Positions 13,816 through 22,361 of a stretch of DNA of 29,904 nucleotides are shown one piece after another. Source of the DNA: Bacillota bacterium. Its GTDB lineage: Bacteria > Bacillota > Clostridia > Lachnospirales > Cellulosilyticaceae. The notes under the pieces were generated by a model. It had not been told where the DNA came from. It did not search any database and worked only from the letters and a program-made list of their open reading frames with translations. The DNA is taken from the NCBI GenBank assembly GCA_023436395.1, contig JAEZJJ010000020.1, forward strand, positions 1 to 29,904. Direction: 5' to 3'. Position numbers and translations under genes: made by a program. The stretch's first letter is position 1, and each line of letters starts with the position of its first letter.

Positions 13816-14787
13816 TTAAATAAGAGCTAGAGTTTCATCTAGACCTAGCATAATATTCATATTTTGAACAGCAGCACCTGAAGCACCTTTGCCTAAATTA
13901 TCTAAGCGAGTAAGAAGTAAGATTTGTTCATCGTTACCAAATACGAAGATTTCTGCATTATTTGTGTTATTACATGCAATAGGATTGTAGAAATTTTCAT
14001 CTAAACATTGAGATGGATTAAATGGCATTACTTTTACGAAGTTTTGATTTGCATAGTACTCAGATAAATAAGTATGTATGTCAAGAGGTGTTACTTTTTT
14101 AGGTAATAATCTTGTATGAATTTGGGTGGCAACAGCTAAGCCTTGATAATAATCAGCAATAATAGGTGAAAAAATAGGTGGATAGGTTAAGCCTACTTTT
14201 TGTTGCATTTCGGGTATATGTTTATGGGTAAGCCCTAAAGCATAGTGTCTAGGAGTACCATAAGTAGGAAATAAAGTATCTCTATTAGGGTCCGTATATT
14301 CTAATATTGCAGACTTACCTGCGCCACTATAGCCTGAAATACCATGTGAAGAAATAGGATAATCTGCAGGAATAATACCTTTTTGTACAAGGGGGTAGAG
14401 TGGCAAAATAAAGGCACTTGCATAGCACCCAGGTACACTAGTACGTGTTGAAGAACCGATAGCTTCTCTTGCTACAGAGCTCAGCTCAGGGATCCCATAG
14501 GTCCAAGATGGGTTGGTACGATGTGCTGTACTAGCATCTATAATTTTAGTACGGGTATTAGAAGGCTCTACCATAGAAACAGCCTCTATAGAAGCAGCAT
14601 CAGGTAGACAAAGAAAGACGATATCAGCAGAATTTATTATTTCTTTACGAGTTTCATAATCTTTTCTTTTATCCTCGGCAATTTTTAGAACATTTACATG
14701 GGGATGAAGTATTAAACGTTCATTTATTTTGAGACCAGTTGTTCCAACTTGGCCATCTACATAAACATTATATTTTTGAGTATTCAT
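13816..14787 (-). CDS. argC: N-acetyl-gamma-glutamyl-phosphate reductase, type 2
   Basis: ArgC reduces N-acetylglutamyl phosphate with NADPH in arginine synthesis. The N-terminal Rossmann segment is NVYVDGQVGTTGLKI and the catalytic cysteine is C121 in SVPGCYA. HGISGYSGAGKSA and the late GASGAAVQNMN match the short (type 2) ArgC class of about 310-320 residues. ATG 14787 follows AGGAGG at seven bases. The gene stands alone, without the usual argJBD neighbours. Its control region holds a perfect ARG box between start codon and promoter and a second one touching the -35, so it is very probably repressed by ArgR/AhrC when arginine is plentiful. Confidence 0.92.
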   Translation of the reverse strand: MNTQKYNVYVDGQVGTTGLKINERLILHPHVNVLKIAEDKRKDYETRKEIINSADIVFLCLPDAASIEAVSMVEPSNTRTKIIDASTAHRTNPSWTYGIPELSSVAREAIGSSTRTSVPGCYASAFILPLYPLVQKGIIPADYPISSHGISGYSGAGKSAILEYTDPNRDTLFPTYGTPRHYALGLTHKHIPEMQQKVGLTYPPIFSPIIADYYQGLAVATQIHTRLLPKKVTPLDIHTYLSEYYANQNFVKVMPFNPSQCLDENFYNPIACNNTNNAEIFVFGNDEQILLLTRLDNLGKGASGAAVQNMNIMLGLDETLALI

Positions 14788-14799
14788 TATAGCCTCCTA

Positions 14800-14813
14800 T
14801 GAATAAAAATTCA
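14800..14813. promoter_or_regulatory. ARG box 1 (ArgR/AhrC operator) of argC
   Basis: TGAATAAAAATTCA is a perfect match to the ARG box core TGAATWWWWATTCA and a near-perfect palindrome. It lies just upstream of the argC ribosome site and downstream of the predicted transcription start. Confidence 0.8.
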
Positions 14814-14832
14814 AAGTTAATAATATTTATTC

Positions 14833-14861
14833 ATTATATATTAAATTTATCATTTTTTCAA
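14833..14861 (-). promoter_or_regulatory. argC promoter
   Basis: On the minus strand, TTGAAA (plus 14856-14861), a 17-base spacer and TATAAT (plus 14833-14838) form a near-consensus promoter. A half ARG box (TATTCA, 14829-14834) overlaps the -10 edge. Confidence 0.75.
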
Positions 14862-14874
14862 GTATAAAAATTCA
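14861..14874. promoter_or_regulatory. ARG box 2 (weaker) of argC
   Basis: AGTATAAAAATTCA differs from the ARG box core at three positions in the left half and keeps the right half ATTCA. It abuts the argC -35. The centres of the two boxes are 61 bases apart, allowing a looped or bridged ArgR hexamer. Confidence 0.5.
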
Positions 14875-14966
14875 AAATAATAAATTAATATATCTGTTTT
14901 TTGTATTGGTACAAACACTCATAACATTTCATAAAATAATACTGAAAAAAGATGGGGGGTGAGCTA

Positions 14967-15923
14967 ATGGAACCTACAATGAGGTTAGCAAGTTACGAAT
15001 TGATCAAAGTATATAAAGATATATATCAATTACCTAAAGGAATAGAGCTTATAGAAGCTGCAAGATTTTGGGGACAAGGGGAAAAAGGGAAGGGAGTAGT
15101 AATTGCCGTTATAGATACAGGGTGTGATGCTAACCATATAGATCTAAAAGATAGAGTCATAGGTGGTAGAAACTTTACAGATGAAGATGATGGAGAGCCA
15201 GAGAGATATATAGACTATAATGGACATGGTACCCATGTTGCAGGAACGATTGCAGCTAGTATGAATGGTATAGGTGTAGTAGGTGTAGCCCCTGAAGCTA
15301 GTTTAATGATATTAAAGGCAAGTAATAGAAAAGGAGTAGCCAAGTATAGTAGTATTATTAATGCCATTGGTTATGCTGTAGAAATGAGGGTAGATATTAT
15401 TTCTTTATCTTTAGGAGGAGAGGCTGATGATTTATTATTACATGAGGCAATCCAAAAAGCTGTTAACAATAATATCCTAGTAGTATCCGCTGCAGCAAAT
15501 GAAACAGATAATGGCCTAGTGACCCCCTCCTATCCAGCAGATTATGAGGAATGTATTTCTGTAGGCTCTGTAGATTATCAAAAGCTATCTAATCTTATTA
15601 AGAGAAAAGAACATTTAGATTTAGTAGCACCAGGTGTAGGTATTTTATCCACTTACTTAAATGGGACTTATGCAATAATGTCTGGGACATCTATGGCAGT
15701 ACCTCATGTAACAGGTGCATTAGCACTCTTGACCAATTATTGTGAAAAAGAATTTGGGAGACGATTATCTGAAAGTGAGATGTATGCCCAGCTTATTAAA
15801 AGAACTATTAACTTTGGATATAATGTAGCACAAGTGGGTAATGGGTGTATTTTTTTATCAGCTATTGAATTATTACAACAATGTTATTATAGGACCTTAA
15901 AACAAATAAAAAAGTCAAATTAA
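14967..15923 (+). CDS. Intracellular subtilisin-type serine protease
   Basis: This S8 protease has the catalytic triad D50 (VIDTGCD), H87 (YNGHGTHVAGT) and S242 (SGTSMAVPH), with oxyanion N178 (SAAANETD). It has no signal peptide, and the N-terminus LASYELIKV...LPKGIELIEA fits the short inhibitory extension of Bacillus intracellular subtilisins, as do GGRNFTDEDDG and LSESEMYAQLIKRT. It is thus likely a cytoplasmic Ca2+-dependent protease for protein turnover in stationary phase. I choose ATG 14967, placed after GGGGGTGAG; the ATG at 14952 has no ribosome site. The gene stands alone, divergent from argC. Confidence 0.9.
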   Translation: MEPTMRLASYELIKVYKDIYQLPKGIELIEAARFWGQGEKGKGVVIAVIDTGCDANHIDLKDRVIGGRNFTDEDDGEPERYIDYNGHGTHVAGTIAASMNGIGVVGVAPEASLMILKASNRKGVAKYSSIINAIGYAVEMRVDIISLSLGGEADDLLLHEAIQKAVNNNILVVSAAANETDNGLVTPSYPADYEECISVGSVDYQKLSNLIKRKEHLDLVAPGVGILSTYLNGTYAIMSGTSMAVPHVTGALALLTNYCEKEFGRRLSESEMYAQLIKRTINFGYNVAQVGNGCIFLSAIELLQQCYYRTLKQIKKSN

Positions 15924-16083
15924 CTTTACGAGAATTAAATCGTTAATTGTATTTCTTTAATAAATATCATAGTATTAATGGGCAAACAAAATATTTTATT
16001 ATAAAATGATAAATACTATAGGTATGAAGATAGAGAGAATTTATACACTAAGGTTTATTTATAATGAGAGTGAGAGCAACTAA

Positions 16084-17619
16084 ATGAGAAGAGTATTAAA
16101 TTTTATTTTTAGCCGCATGGTTATTGTAGGTTTGCTAATTCTTTTTCAATTGGCATTGATTATAGGGGTTATTTGGAAACTAAGTAACTATTTTGTTTAT
16201 TTCTATATTGTTTCAGTATTGGTGAGTATTATCGTAGTAATTCGTTTAGTAAGTAAGAAAGATAATCCCTCATATAAACTAGCATGGGCAATTCCGATTA
16301 TGTTATTCCCTGTATTTGGTGGATTTTTTTATCTGTTAGCAGGAAATAGTAAATTAAGTAAAAAAATCAGTAAGCGATTAGAAGCTATTTATTATCGTAC
16401 CACACCACAGCTTAGACAAGATCCTAAGATTATAAAGGCTTTAGAAGAAAAAGATAAGCAAATGGCAAATCAAGTGAAGTACATTAATGACTATGCCTTA
16501 TTTCCAATGTATCAAAATACCACTACTAAGTATTTAAGTCCTGGAGAGAGTTTTTTTGAGAGCCTTATGGAGGAATTAGAGAAGGCTGAGCATTTTATTT
16601 TCATGGAATATTTCATTATTCGTGAAGGTGAAATGTTAGACCCTATTATAGAAATCCTTGAAAGAAAGGCAAAGCAAGGCGTAGATGTTAGATTTCTTTA
16701 TGATGATATAGGTTCTCTTAGGACAGTGCCTTATAAATATGAAGAAAAGTTGAGGAAGAAAGGAATTAGATGTGAAGTCTTTAACCCACTATCACCTGTT
16801 TTAAATATGATTCTAAACAATCGGGATCATAGAAAGATAACGGTTATTGATGGTCATACAGGGTATATGGGAGGTATTAACCTAGCTGATGAGTATATTA
16901 ATGCCATTGAGAAGTATGGTCACTGGAAAGATGCAGCTATCATGTTAAAGGGTGAAGCTGTATGGAATCTTACAATGATGTTTTTGCAAACTTGGAATTT
17001 TAGTAATGGTGAGTTTGATGATTATGAGAAGTTCAAGCCTCATACCTATCATCCGGAACCATTTGAATCTGATGGTTATGTACAACCTTATGGGGATAGT
17101 CCATTAGACCGTGAGACTGTAGGAGAAAATGTATATCTTAATTTACTACATAGGGCAAAGGATTACGTCTATATTAGTACACCTTATTTAATTGTAGATA
17201 ATGAGATGGTTACAGCTCTAACTTTAGCAGCTAAAAGTGGACTAGATGTAAGGATTGTAACACCCTATAAAGAAGATAAGTGGTATGTGCATATTGTAAC
17301 AAGAGCATACTACAAACAGCTTTTAGAGGCAGGGATTAAGATATACGAATACACCCCTGGCTTTATTCATTCAAAGACTGTAGTAGCTGATGATGAAGTA
17401 GCTATAGTAGGTAGCATTAATATGGATTATAGAAGCCTATATCTACACTTTGAGTGTGCCACTTTAGTTTATCAAAATAAGACAGTCTTTGAAGTTAAAG
17501 AAGATTATTTAAAGATGCTAGAGGTCTGTACACCTATTTCATTAGAAATGTGCAATAATGTTAGTATAGTCACTAGGCTATTACGCTCAATCTTACGTCT
17601 ATTTGCGCCTCTAATGTAA
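16084..17619 (+). CDS. cls: Cardiolipin synthase (phospholipase D family)
   Basis: The enzyme joins two phosphatidylglycerol molecules to cardiolipin and glycerol at the inner membrane. Two N-terminal membrane helices (about 10-32 and 36-55) and a PLDc_N segment with LAWAIPIMLFPVFGG precede two PLD domains. HKD motif 1 is H249-K251-D256 (DHRKITVIDG) and motif 2 is H429-K431-D436 (FIHSKTVVADD), each followed by the GGINL or GSINMDYRS pattern. At 511 residues it is of normal bacterial length. The ribosome site is weak (GAGAGTGAGAG). It is monocistronic, ending at a strong terminator. Confidence 0.93.
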   Translation: MRRVLNFIFSRMVIVGLLILFQLALIIGVIWKLSNYFVYFYIVSVLVSIIVVIRLVSKKDNPSYKLAWAIPIMLFPVFGGFFYLLAGNSKLSKKISKRLEAIYYRTTPQLRQDPKIIKALEEKDKQMANQVKYINDYALFPMYQNTTTKYLSPGESFFESLMEELEKAEHFIFMEYFIIREGEMLDPIIEILERKAKQGVDVRFLYDDIGSLRTVPYKYEEKLRKKGIRCEVFNPLSPVLNMILNNRDHRKITVIDGHTGYMGGINLADEYINAIEKYGHWKDAAIMLKGEAVWNLTMMFLQTWNFSNGEFDDYEKFKPHTYHPEPFESDGYVQPYGDSPLDRETVGENVYLNLLHRAKDYVYISTPYLIVDNEMVTALTLAAKSGLDVRIVTPYKEDKWYVHIVTRAYYKQLLEAGIKIYEYTPGFIHSKTVVADDEVAIVGSINMDYRSLYLHFECATLVYQNKTVFEVKEDYLKMLEVCTPISLEMCNNVSIVTRLLRSILRLFAPLM

Positions 17620-17634
17620 CTCTTAATGGAACTG

Positions 17635-17680
17635 AAAAAGAAGGATAATTTACTAAGCTTAATAGATTATCCTTCTTTTT
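17635..17680. terminator. Terminator after cls
   Basis: AAAAAGAAGGATAAT (17635-17649) pairs perfectly with ATTATCCTTCTTTTT (17666-17680) around a 16-base loop. A- and T-runs make it bidirectional. Confidence 0.88.
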
Positions 17681-17890
17681 ATGCTTTCTTGAATATGAAG
17701 CATTGAGTATACAAGAAGATAAGAATAAAGAGTGATATCATTCGAGGAGAGGAGTACCATTCTATGCTGTTTGTAGTAATAGCAATTTTATTTTTAAAAT
17801 TATAAAAAGTAGAATAGGTAAGTGTAGGAATTAGTGTGTAATTTAAAAAGTAATATGGAGGAAGTGTTAAGTCTAAGTTATATCTGTAAT
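17681..17890 (+). other. Spacer between convergent cls and fruA units
   Basis: No convincing gene is present. A 13-codon hydrophobic reading frame (MLFVVIAILFLKL, 17764-17805) follows a GGAGAGGAG stretch that lies a little far from the ATG. It resembles a tiny membrane peptide but is too short to call a gene. Confidence 0.3.
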
Positions 17891-17946
17891 AAAAAAGTAC
17901 CTATAGATAAGTGACTCCTTTTATGAGTGATTAATCTATAGGTACT
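17891..17946 (-). terminator. Terminator of the fruK-fruA operon
   Basis: AGTACCTATAGAT (17896-17908) pairs perfectly with ATCTATAGGTACT (17934-17946). On the minus strand the hairpin is followed by six T, just after the fruA stop codon. Confidence 0.88.
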
Positions 17947-17953
17947 AATTGAA

Positions 17954-19873
17954 TTATTTATTTTTTATAGGTTGCTTTAAGAAACCAAGAATAATTGCCC
18001 CTACTACTGAACCAATAACTAAAGATATAAAGTACCAAAGTGGTTGACCAATTACAGGAAGGACAAAAATCCCACCATGAGGAGCATTAAGTGTACATCC
18101 AAAGAAGGAAGAAAGAGCACCTGCAAGACCTGAACCAATCACACAGGAAGGAATAACTTTAAGTGGATCAGAAGCTGCAAAAGGAATTGCTCCTTCCGTA
18201 ATAAAGGAGAGCCCCATAATATAGTTTACAATTCCAGATTCACGTTCTCTCTGTGTAAATCGATTTTTAAAGAAAGTTGTACAAATCGCAATAGCTAAAG
18301 GAGGTACCATACCACCAATCATAACGGCTGCCATTAAAGAAAGATTGCCTGCCTCCAGCGCTGCGATACCTACTACATAAGCAGCTTTATTAAATGGACC
18401 GCCCATATCTATTGCCATCATAGCAGCCAGTATTGTGCCAACAAGTACGGCACTAGTTGTTCCCATATTTAAAAGGGTAACAGTAAGCCAAACATTAACA
18501 AAGGCAACTGGTGGATTAATGATAAAGGTAATAGCTACACCAATTAATAAAGTACCTAATACAGGATAAAGTAAAGTTGGTTTTAAACCTTCAAGGGTAT
18601 CTGGTAGGAAAGAAAGGGCTTTTTTAAGACCAACCATTAAGTAACCACCAGCAAAACCAGCAATAAGTGCACCTAAAAAGCCTGACCCACCCATATTAGC
18701 TAACATCCCACCAACAAAACCGACTACTAATGCAGGACGTTCACCAATACTCATTGCAATATAACCTGCAAGGACAGGAAGCATAAAGCCAAAGGCAGTA
18801 TCACCTATTGCTTTAAACCAAATAGCAGTAGCTGAATTAGAACCAAGCGCATCTGTATACCCCAGTAATGAATCAATTAAGAAAGCAATGGCAATAAGAA
18901 TACCGCCACCAATAACAAAAGGAAGCATATGAGAAACACCATTCATAAGATGTTTATATAGTTGCCTAGCAAGCCCCTCACTAGTTTGAGTTTCACTATC
19001 ACCTTTAAGACCTGTCCCTTCTCCGCCTTTAGCATGATAAATAGGAGCATCCCCATTTAAGGCCTTAGTAATGAGTTCTTCTGCTTTATGAATTCCATCA
19101 GCTACTTTTGTTACAATTACTTTTTTGCCATCAAATCGATCCATTTCTACGTTTTTATCTGCGGCTACTATGATACAGGTAGCTTCTTGGATTTCTTGGT
19201 GAGTAAGCGCATTTTTTATTCCACTTGAACCATTAGTCTCTACTTTACAAGAAACGCTCATTTCATCTGCTTTGTTTTGAAGTGCTTCCGCAGCCATGTA
19301 CGTATGGGCAATGCCAGTTGGACAAGCAGTAACAGCAAGGATTTTATAGCCACTATTTTTAGGATTTTCTACGGCCAAATTATTAGAATTAGATGAAGAA
19401 GTTGAATCACTAAACTTCTCATTTTCTTTCATATTGATAAGTTCTAGAAATTTTTCAGGAGTAGCAGCTTGAATCAAAGACTCTCTAAATTCAAGGTCCA
19501 TAAGGATAGTAGATAATCTAGAAAGTACATCCAAATGTGTATTATTAGCCCCCTCTGGAGCGGCAATCATGAAAAAGAGATGTGCAGGAGAACCGTCTAA
19601 AGATTCATAGTCTACCCCTTCTTTACTAACTGCAGCAACTAAAGTTGCTTTTTTTACAGCAGGTGTTTTGGCATGGGGGATGGCAATACCTTCTCCAATC
19701 CCTGTGGTGCTTAATTCTTCACGTGCTAAAATAGCAGATTGATACTCACTTTTATCAGTAATATGACCTGTTGCATACATTAAATCTACTAATTTATTAA
19801 TTGCCTCTGATTTAGAATTTACTTTAAAATTTAAGTCAATGCTTTGAGTCGTAAGTAAATCTATAATTTTCAT
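17954..19873 (-). CDS. fruA: Fructose-specific PTS enzyme IIABC
   Basis: This membrane transporter takes up fructose and phosphorylates it to fructose 1-phosphate. The N-terminal IIA domain (about 1-148) carries the phospho-His H67 in GIAIPHAKT. A Ser/Asn-rich linker (about 152-175) leads to IIB with phospho-Cys C184 in AVTACPTGIAHT. The IIC channel follows (about 300-639), with several membrane helices and the family stretch SFITEGAIPFAASDP. At 639 residues it is a complete IIABC fusion. I choose ATG 19873, which has GGAGG just upstream; the TTG at 19885 lies within that ribosome site. It follows fruK by 19 bases in one operon. Confidence 0.94.
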   Translation of the reverse strand: MKIIDLLTTQSIDLNFKVNSKSEAINKLVDLMYATGHITDKSEYQSAILAREELSTTGIGEGIAIPHAKTPAVKKATLVAAVSKEGVDYESLDGSPAHLFFMIAAPEGANNTHLDVLSRLSTILMDLEFRESLIQAATPEKFLELINMKENEKFSDSTSSSNSNNLAVENPKNSGYKILAVTACPTGIAHTYMAAEALQNKADEMSVSCKVETNGSSGIKNALTHQEIQEATCIIVAADKNVEMDRFDGKKVIVTKVADGIHKAEELITKALNGDAPIYHAKGGEGTGLKGDSETQTSEGLARQLYKHLMNGVSHMLPFVIGGGILIAIAFLIDSLLGYTDALGSNSATAIWFKAIGDTAFGFMLPVLAGYIAMSIGERPALVVGFVGGMLANMGGSGFLGALIAGFAGGYLMVGLKKALSFLPDTLEGLKPTLLYPVLGTLLIGVAITFIINPPVAFVNVWLTVTLLNMGTTSAVLVGTILAAMMAIDMGGPFNKAAYVVGIAALEAGNLSLMAAVMIGGMVPPLAIAICTTFFKNRFTQRERESGIVNYIMGLSFITEGAIPFAASDPLKVIPSCVIGSGLAGALSSFFGCTLNAPHGGIFVLPVIGQPLWYFISLVIGSVVGAIILGFLKQPIKNK

Positions 19874-19892
19874 TGTAGCCTCCAAAATTTTA

Positions 19893-20795
19893 TTATAGTG
19901 TCTCGAGTAAATTGTCTATTTGCTCCATAGTAGCTAACCAAGGTGAGAAAGCAGTGGCACTACCAGTAGCAGTAGCAAATCTAAGAGCCTCTTTGAAATC
20001 TTTAGATTTAAGATAGCCAGCAATAAAGCCTGCCACCATAGAATCACCAGAACCAACGGTGTTGATTACTGTGCCCTTGGGAGCATGCATTCGCATAACT
20101 TCACCTTGGCTGGTAATTAATATAGAACCGTCCCCACCCATGGAAATAAGAACGTTTTGAGCCCCCATGTCTTGTAATTTACGGGCATAGGTAACAATAT
20201 CATCATCACTGTTAAGAGATACATTAAACATCTCTGCCAGTTCAATATGATTAGGTTTAATAAGGAAGGGTTTATATTGAAGTACATTAAGCAGCAAATT
20301 TTTAGTGGCATCAACAACAAAGTTGATTTGCTTCTCAGATAACATTTTCATAATGTCTTTGTAAATGCTATCTGGAATACTTTTTGGAATACTGCCTGCT
20401 AGGACCAGAAAGTCACCTTCGTTAAGTTGTTCTAATTTAGTATAGAGTTCTTTTAAGTCAGTAGGTGTAATTTGAGGTCCCATACCATTAATCTCAGTTT
20501 CATCTTGAGATTCAAGTTTAACATTAATTCTTGAAATACCACTATCAAGTAATATAAAGTCAGTATCACTACCTAAACGTTTCATAGTATTCTCAATCTC
20601 TTTACCTGTAAAGCCAGCTATAAAACCTAAAGCTTTGTTTGGAATACGTAAGTTATTAAGGACAATGGAAACATTAAGGCCCTTGCCACCTGGATATACT
20701 TCTTCCCTATTACTTCTATTAATAGAGGCGATGCACATTTGATCTAAATGCATCACATAATCTAAAGAGGGATTTAAAGTTACAGTGTATATCAT
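19893..20795 (-). CDS. fruK: 1-phosphofructokinase
   Basis: FruK phosphorylates fructose 1-phosphate to fructose 1,6-bisphosphate, the step after uptake by the downstream fruA product. It is a PfkB kinase of 300 residues. It starts with MIYTVTLNPSLDYVM, has the family motif VYPGGKGLNVS (about 33-43), KPNHIEL near 180, and the catalytic loop NTVGSGDSMVAGF with base D251. ATG 20795 lies 12 bases after AAGGAG, slightly far. It is the first gene of the fru operon. No DeoR-type fruR is adjacent, unlike many Firmicutes. Confidence 0.93.
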   Translation of the reverse strand: MIYTVTLNPSLDYVMHLDQMCIASINRSNREEVYPGGKGLNVSIVLNNLRIPNKALGFIAGFTGKEIENTMKRLGSDTDFILLDSGISRINVKLESQDETEINGMGPQITPTDLKELYTKLEQLNEGDFLVLAGSIPKSIPDSIYKDIMKMLSEKQINFVVDATKNLLLNVLQYKPFLIKPNHIELAEMFNVSLNSDDDIVTYARKLQDMGAQNVLISMGGDGSILITSQGEVMRMHAPKGTVINTVGSGDSMVAGFIAGYLKSKDFKEALRFATATGSATAFSPWLATMEQIDNLLETL

Positions 20796-21310
20796 ATGAA
20801 GTTTAATCTCCTTGTATAAAATGATTTGATTGGTTATTTATGTGTCCCTTTTTATTTCTATAGTGCCCAACATAAAAAAATAATATTAAATTAAGTATAG
20901 AGGGTAAAAATAAGATGAGCAATAGGATGGATTTAATTGGAAAAATAAAAAATATATACAATAAAGACATATAAGTAGAAATCGAATATAAAAAAATAAT
21001 AAACATGTACCAATAAACTAGAATGAAATATGTAAATTTGATTGAAAAAGTTAAATAAAAATAAATTATAAAAGTAGTTGATTTTTTTTAGAATATAGTT
21101 TAATATAATATTTGAAAACGTTACCGATAAGGATACCAAAAAAATAATTAATTATTAGGTAATGTAGATATACCATTTTTGTTTTTCATTTATACATTAT
21201 GATTTTATTTATAGCAACAAGATAATTGAACATGAGTAAATATAGTTCTTAACTTGTTTATCTATAAATACATAAGTAAGTTAAATAATGAAAATTTGGG
21301 AGAGAGACCT
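20796..21310. promoter_or_regulatory. Divergent AT-rich control region, fruK / lacI-type regulator
   Basis: This stretch of about 515 bases is gene-free. A possible fruK promoter on the minus strand is TTGCTC (plus 20917-20922), 17 bases, then TATACT (plus 20894-20899). A promoter toward the regulator gene has TTGATT (21078-21083), a long 20-base spacer and TATAAT (21104-21109), with an operator right after it. The middle part is low-complexity A/T without coding signal on either strand. Confidence 0.45.
21113..21128. promoter_or_regulatory. LacI-family operator at the regulator promoter
   Basis: TGAAAACGTTACCGAT lies three bases after the -10 box, over the expected transcription start, a classical repressor position. 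It matches the site before malQ in 14 of 16 bases. It also resembles a CcpA cre site with one mismatch, so either the local LacI-type protein or CcpA could bind. Confidence 0.6.
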
Positions 21311-22315
21311 ATGAACATTAAGGACATAGCACAAATTGCTGGTGTTGGTGTAAGTACTGTATCTAGGGTGCTCAATGGTCATCCAGATGTAAAAGAGGAA
21401 ACAAGAGCAAAAATATTAGAAATTATTAAAAAGAATAATTATATTCCTAATAATAGTGCTCGTGTACTGAAACAGATTAATACAACTAATATTGGTATCT
21501 TAGTTAAAGGTGTTTTCAATCCGTTTTTTTCTTCAATCCTAAAAATAGTAAGTACTAACGTTGAAGAAGCGGGATATACGATGATTCTTCAACATCATAA
21601 TAATGAAAATGATATTGAGGCGTTATTAGGATTTATTAAGGAAAAAAAGTTACAAGGTGTTATTTGCTTAGGAGGGAATTTCTTAGATTTAACAGATGAA
21701 GTTTTAGTGGAAGTAGATATCCCTATTGTCTTGGTTTCTGTTGATTCTGTTACTAGAAAGAACTTAAAAAGTTGTTCTTCTATTAGTATAAATAATCAAC
21801 AAGCTTCTTATATGGCAGTTGATTATTTAATTAATAAGGGGCACAAAGAAATCGCACTTATGTTAGGGGAACGAGCTGATTTTGGAATTAGTAGGCAAAG
21901 ATATGAAGGCTACAAGAAGGCATTAGTAGATTATAATATCCCATTTAATGAGCAGTATATTCTTTATGGGGAATATGACTGTAAAGGGGCTTATGAAAGA
22001 ACAATTGAATTGCTAAGGAGTCAAAAACAAATCACAGCTATTTTTGCAATATCAGATATGATGGCGATAGGTGTAGCTAAGGCGGTAGTAGACTTAGGCT
22101 ATAAAATAGGAGAAGACATTTCAATTATGGGATTTGATGGCATGGATTTTGCTACATATTATGAACCATCCATTACAACTATAAAGCAACCTAAACAAGA
22201 TATGGGTTTACGTAGTGTGGATTTACTTCTTGAATTATTATCTGGCAAAGCTGAAAATGTTCATATTTTCTTAGATGTTAAGTTGGTTGAGGGAGGGTCC
22301 TGTAAATCGATTTAA
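21311..22315 (+). CDS. LacI-family regulator of maltodextrin genes
   Basis: The N-terminal LacI helix-turn-helix is complete: NIKDIAQIAGVGVSTVSRVLNG (residues 2-23), then the hinge NNSARVLKQ and a periplasmic-binding-type effector domain (about 60-330) with IGILVKGVFNPFF and IMGFDGMDFATYYEP. I choose ATG 21311, where the family N-terminus starts; upstream codons to 21254 are not conserved in type. The gene is followed after 46 bases by the binding-protein gene with no terminator. Operators at its own promoter and before malQ indicate autoregulated control of maltodextrin uptake and breakdown. The effector, probably maltose or a maltodextrin, is inferred from the neighbours. Confidence 0.9.
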   Translation: MNIKDIAQIAGVGVSTVSRVLNGHPDVKEETRAKILEIIKKNNYIPNNSARVLKQINTTNIGILVKGVFNPFFSSILKIVSTNVEEAGYTMILQHHNNENDIEALLGFIKEKKLQGVICLGGNFLDLTDEVLVEVDIPIVLVSVDSVTRKNLKSCSSISINNQQASYMAVDYLINKGHKEIALMLGERADFGISRQRYEGYKKALVDYNIPFNEQYILYGEYDCKGAYERTIELLRSQKQITAIFAISDMMAIGVAKAVVDLGYKIGEDISIMGFDGMDFATYYEPSITTIKQPKQDMGLRSVDLLLELLSGKAENVHIFLDVKLVEGGSCKSI

Positions 22316-22361
22316 TATATATAAAATTTTATTATTTCTCAAATGAGAGAGGGGTATGAAA

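Noticed and set aside
14788..14951. T-box or arginine riboswitch-type leader before argC
   Set aside because: The leader is only about 40 bases and has no T-box (TGGNACCGCG) or specifier hairpin; ARG boxes explain the regulation.
14952..14966. ATG 14952 as start of the intracellular subtilisin
   Set aside because: It has no ribosome site, and the following GGGGGTGAG itself serves as the site for ATG 14967.
20124..20135. Reverse copy of the GGGGACGGTTCT core inside fruK
   Set aside because: On the minus strand it encodes the conserved PfkB-family stretch GGDGSIL, and the flanking bases do not match the repeat, so I take it as coincidence.
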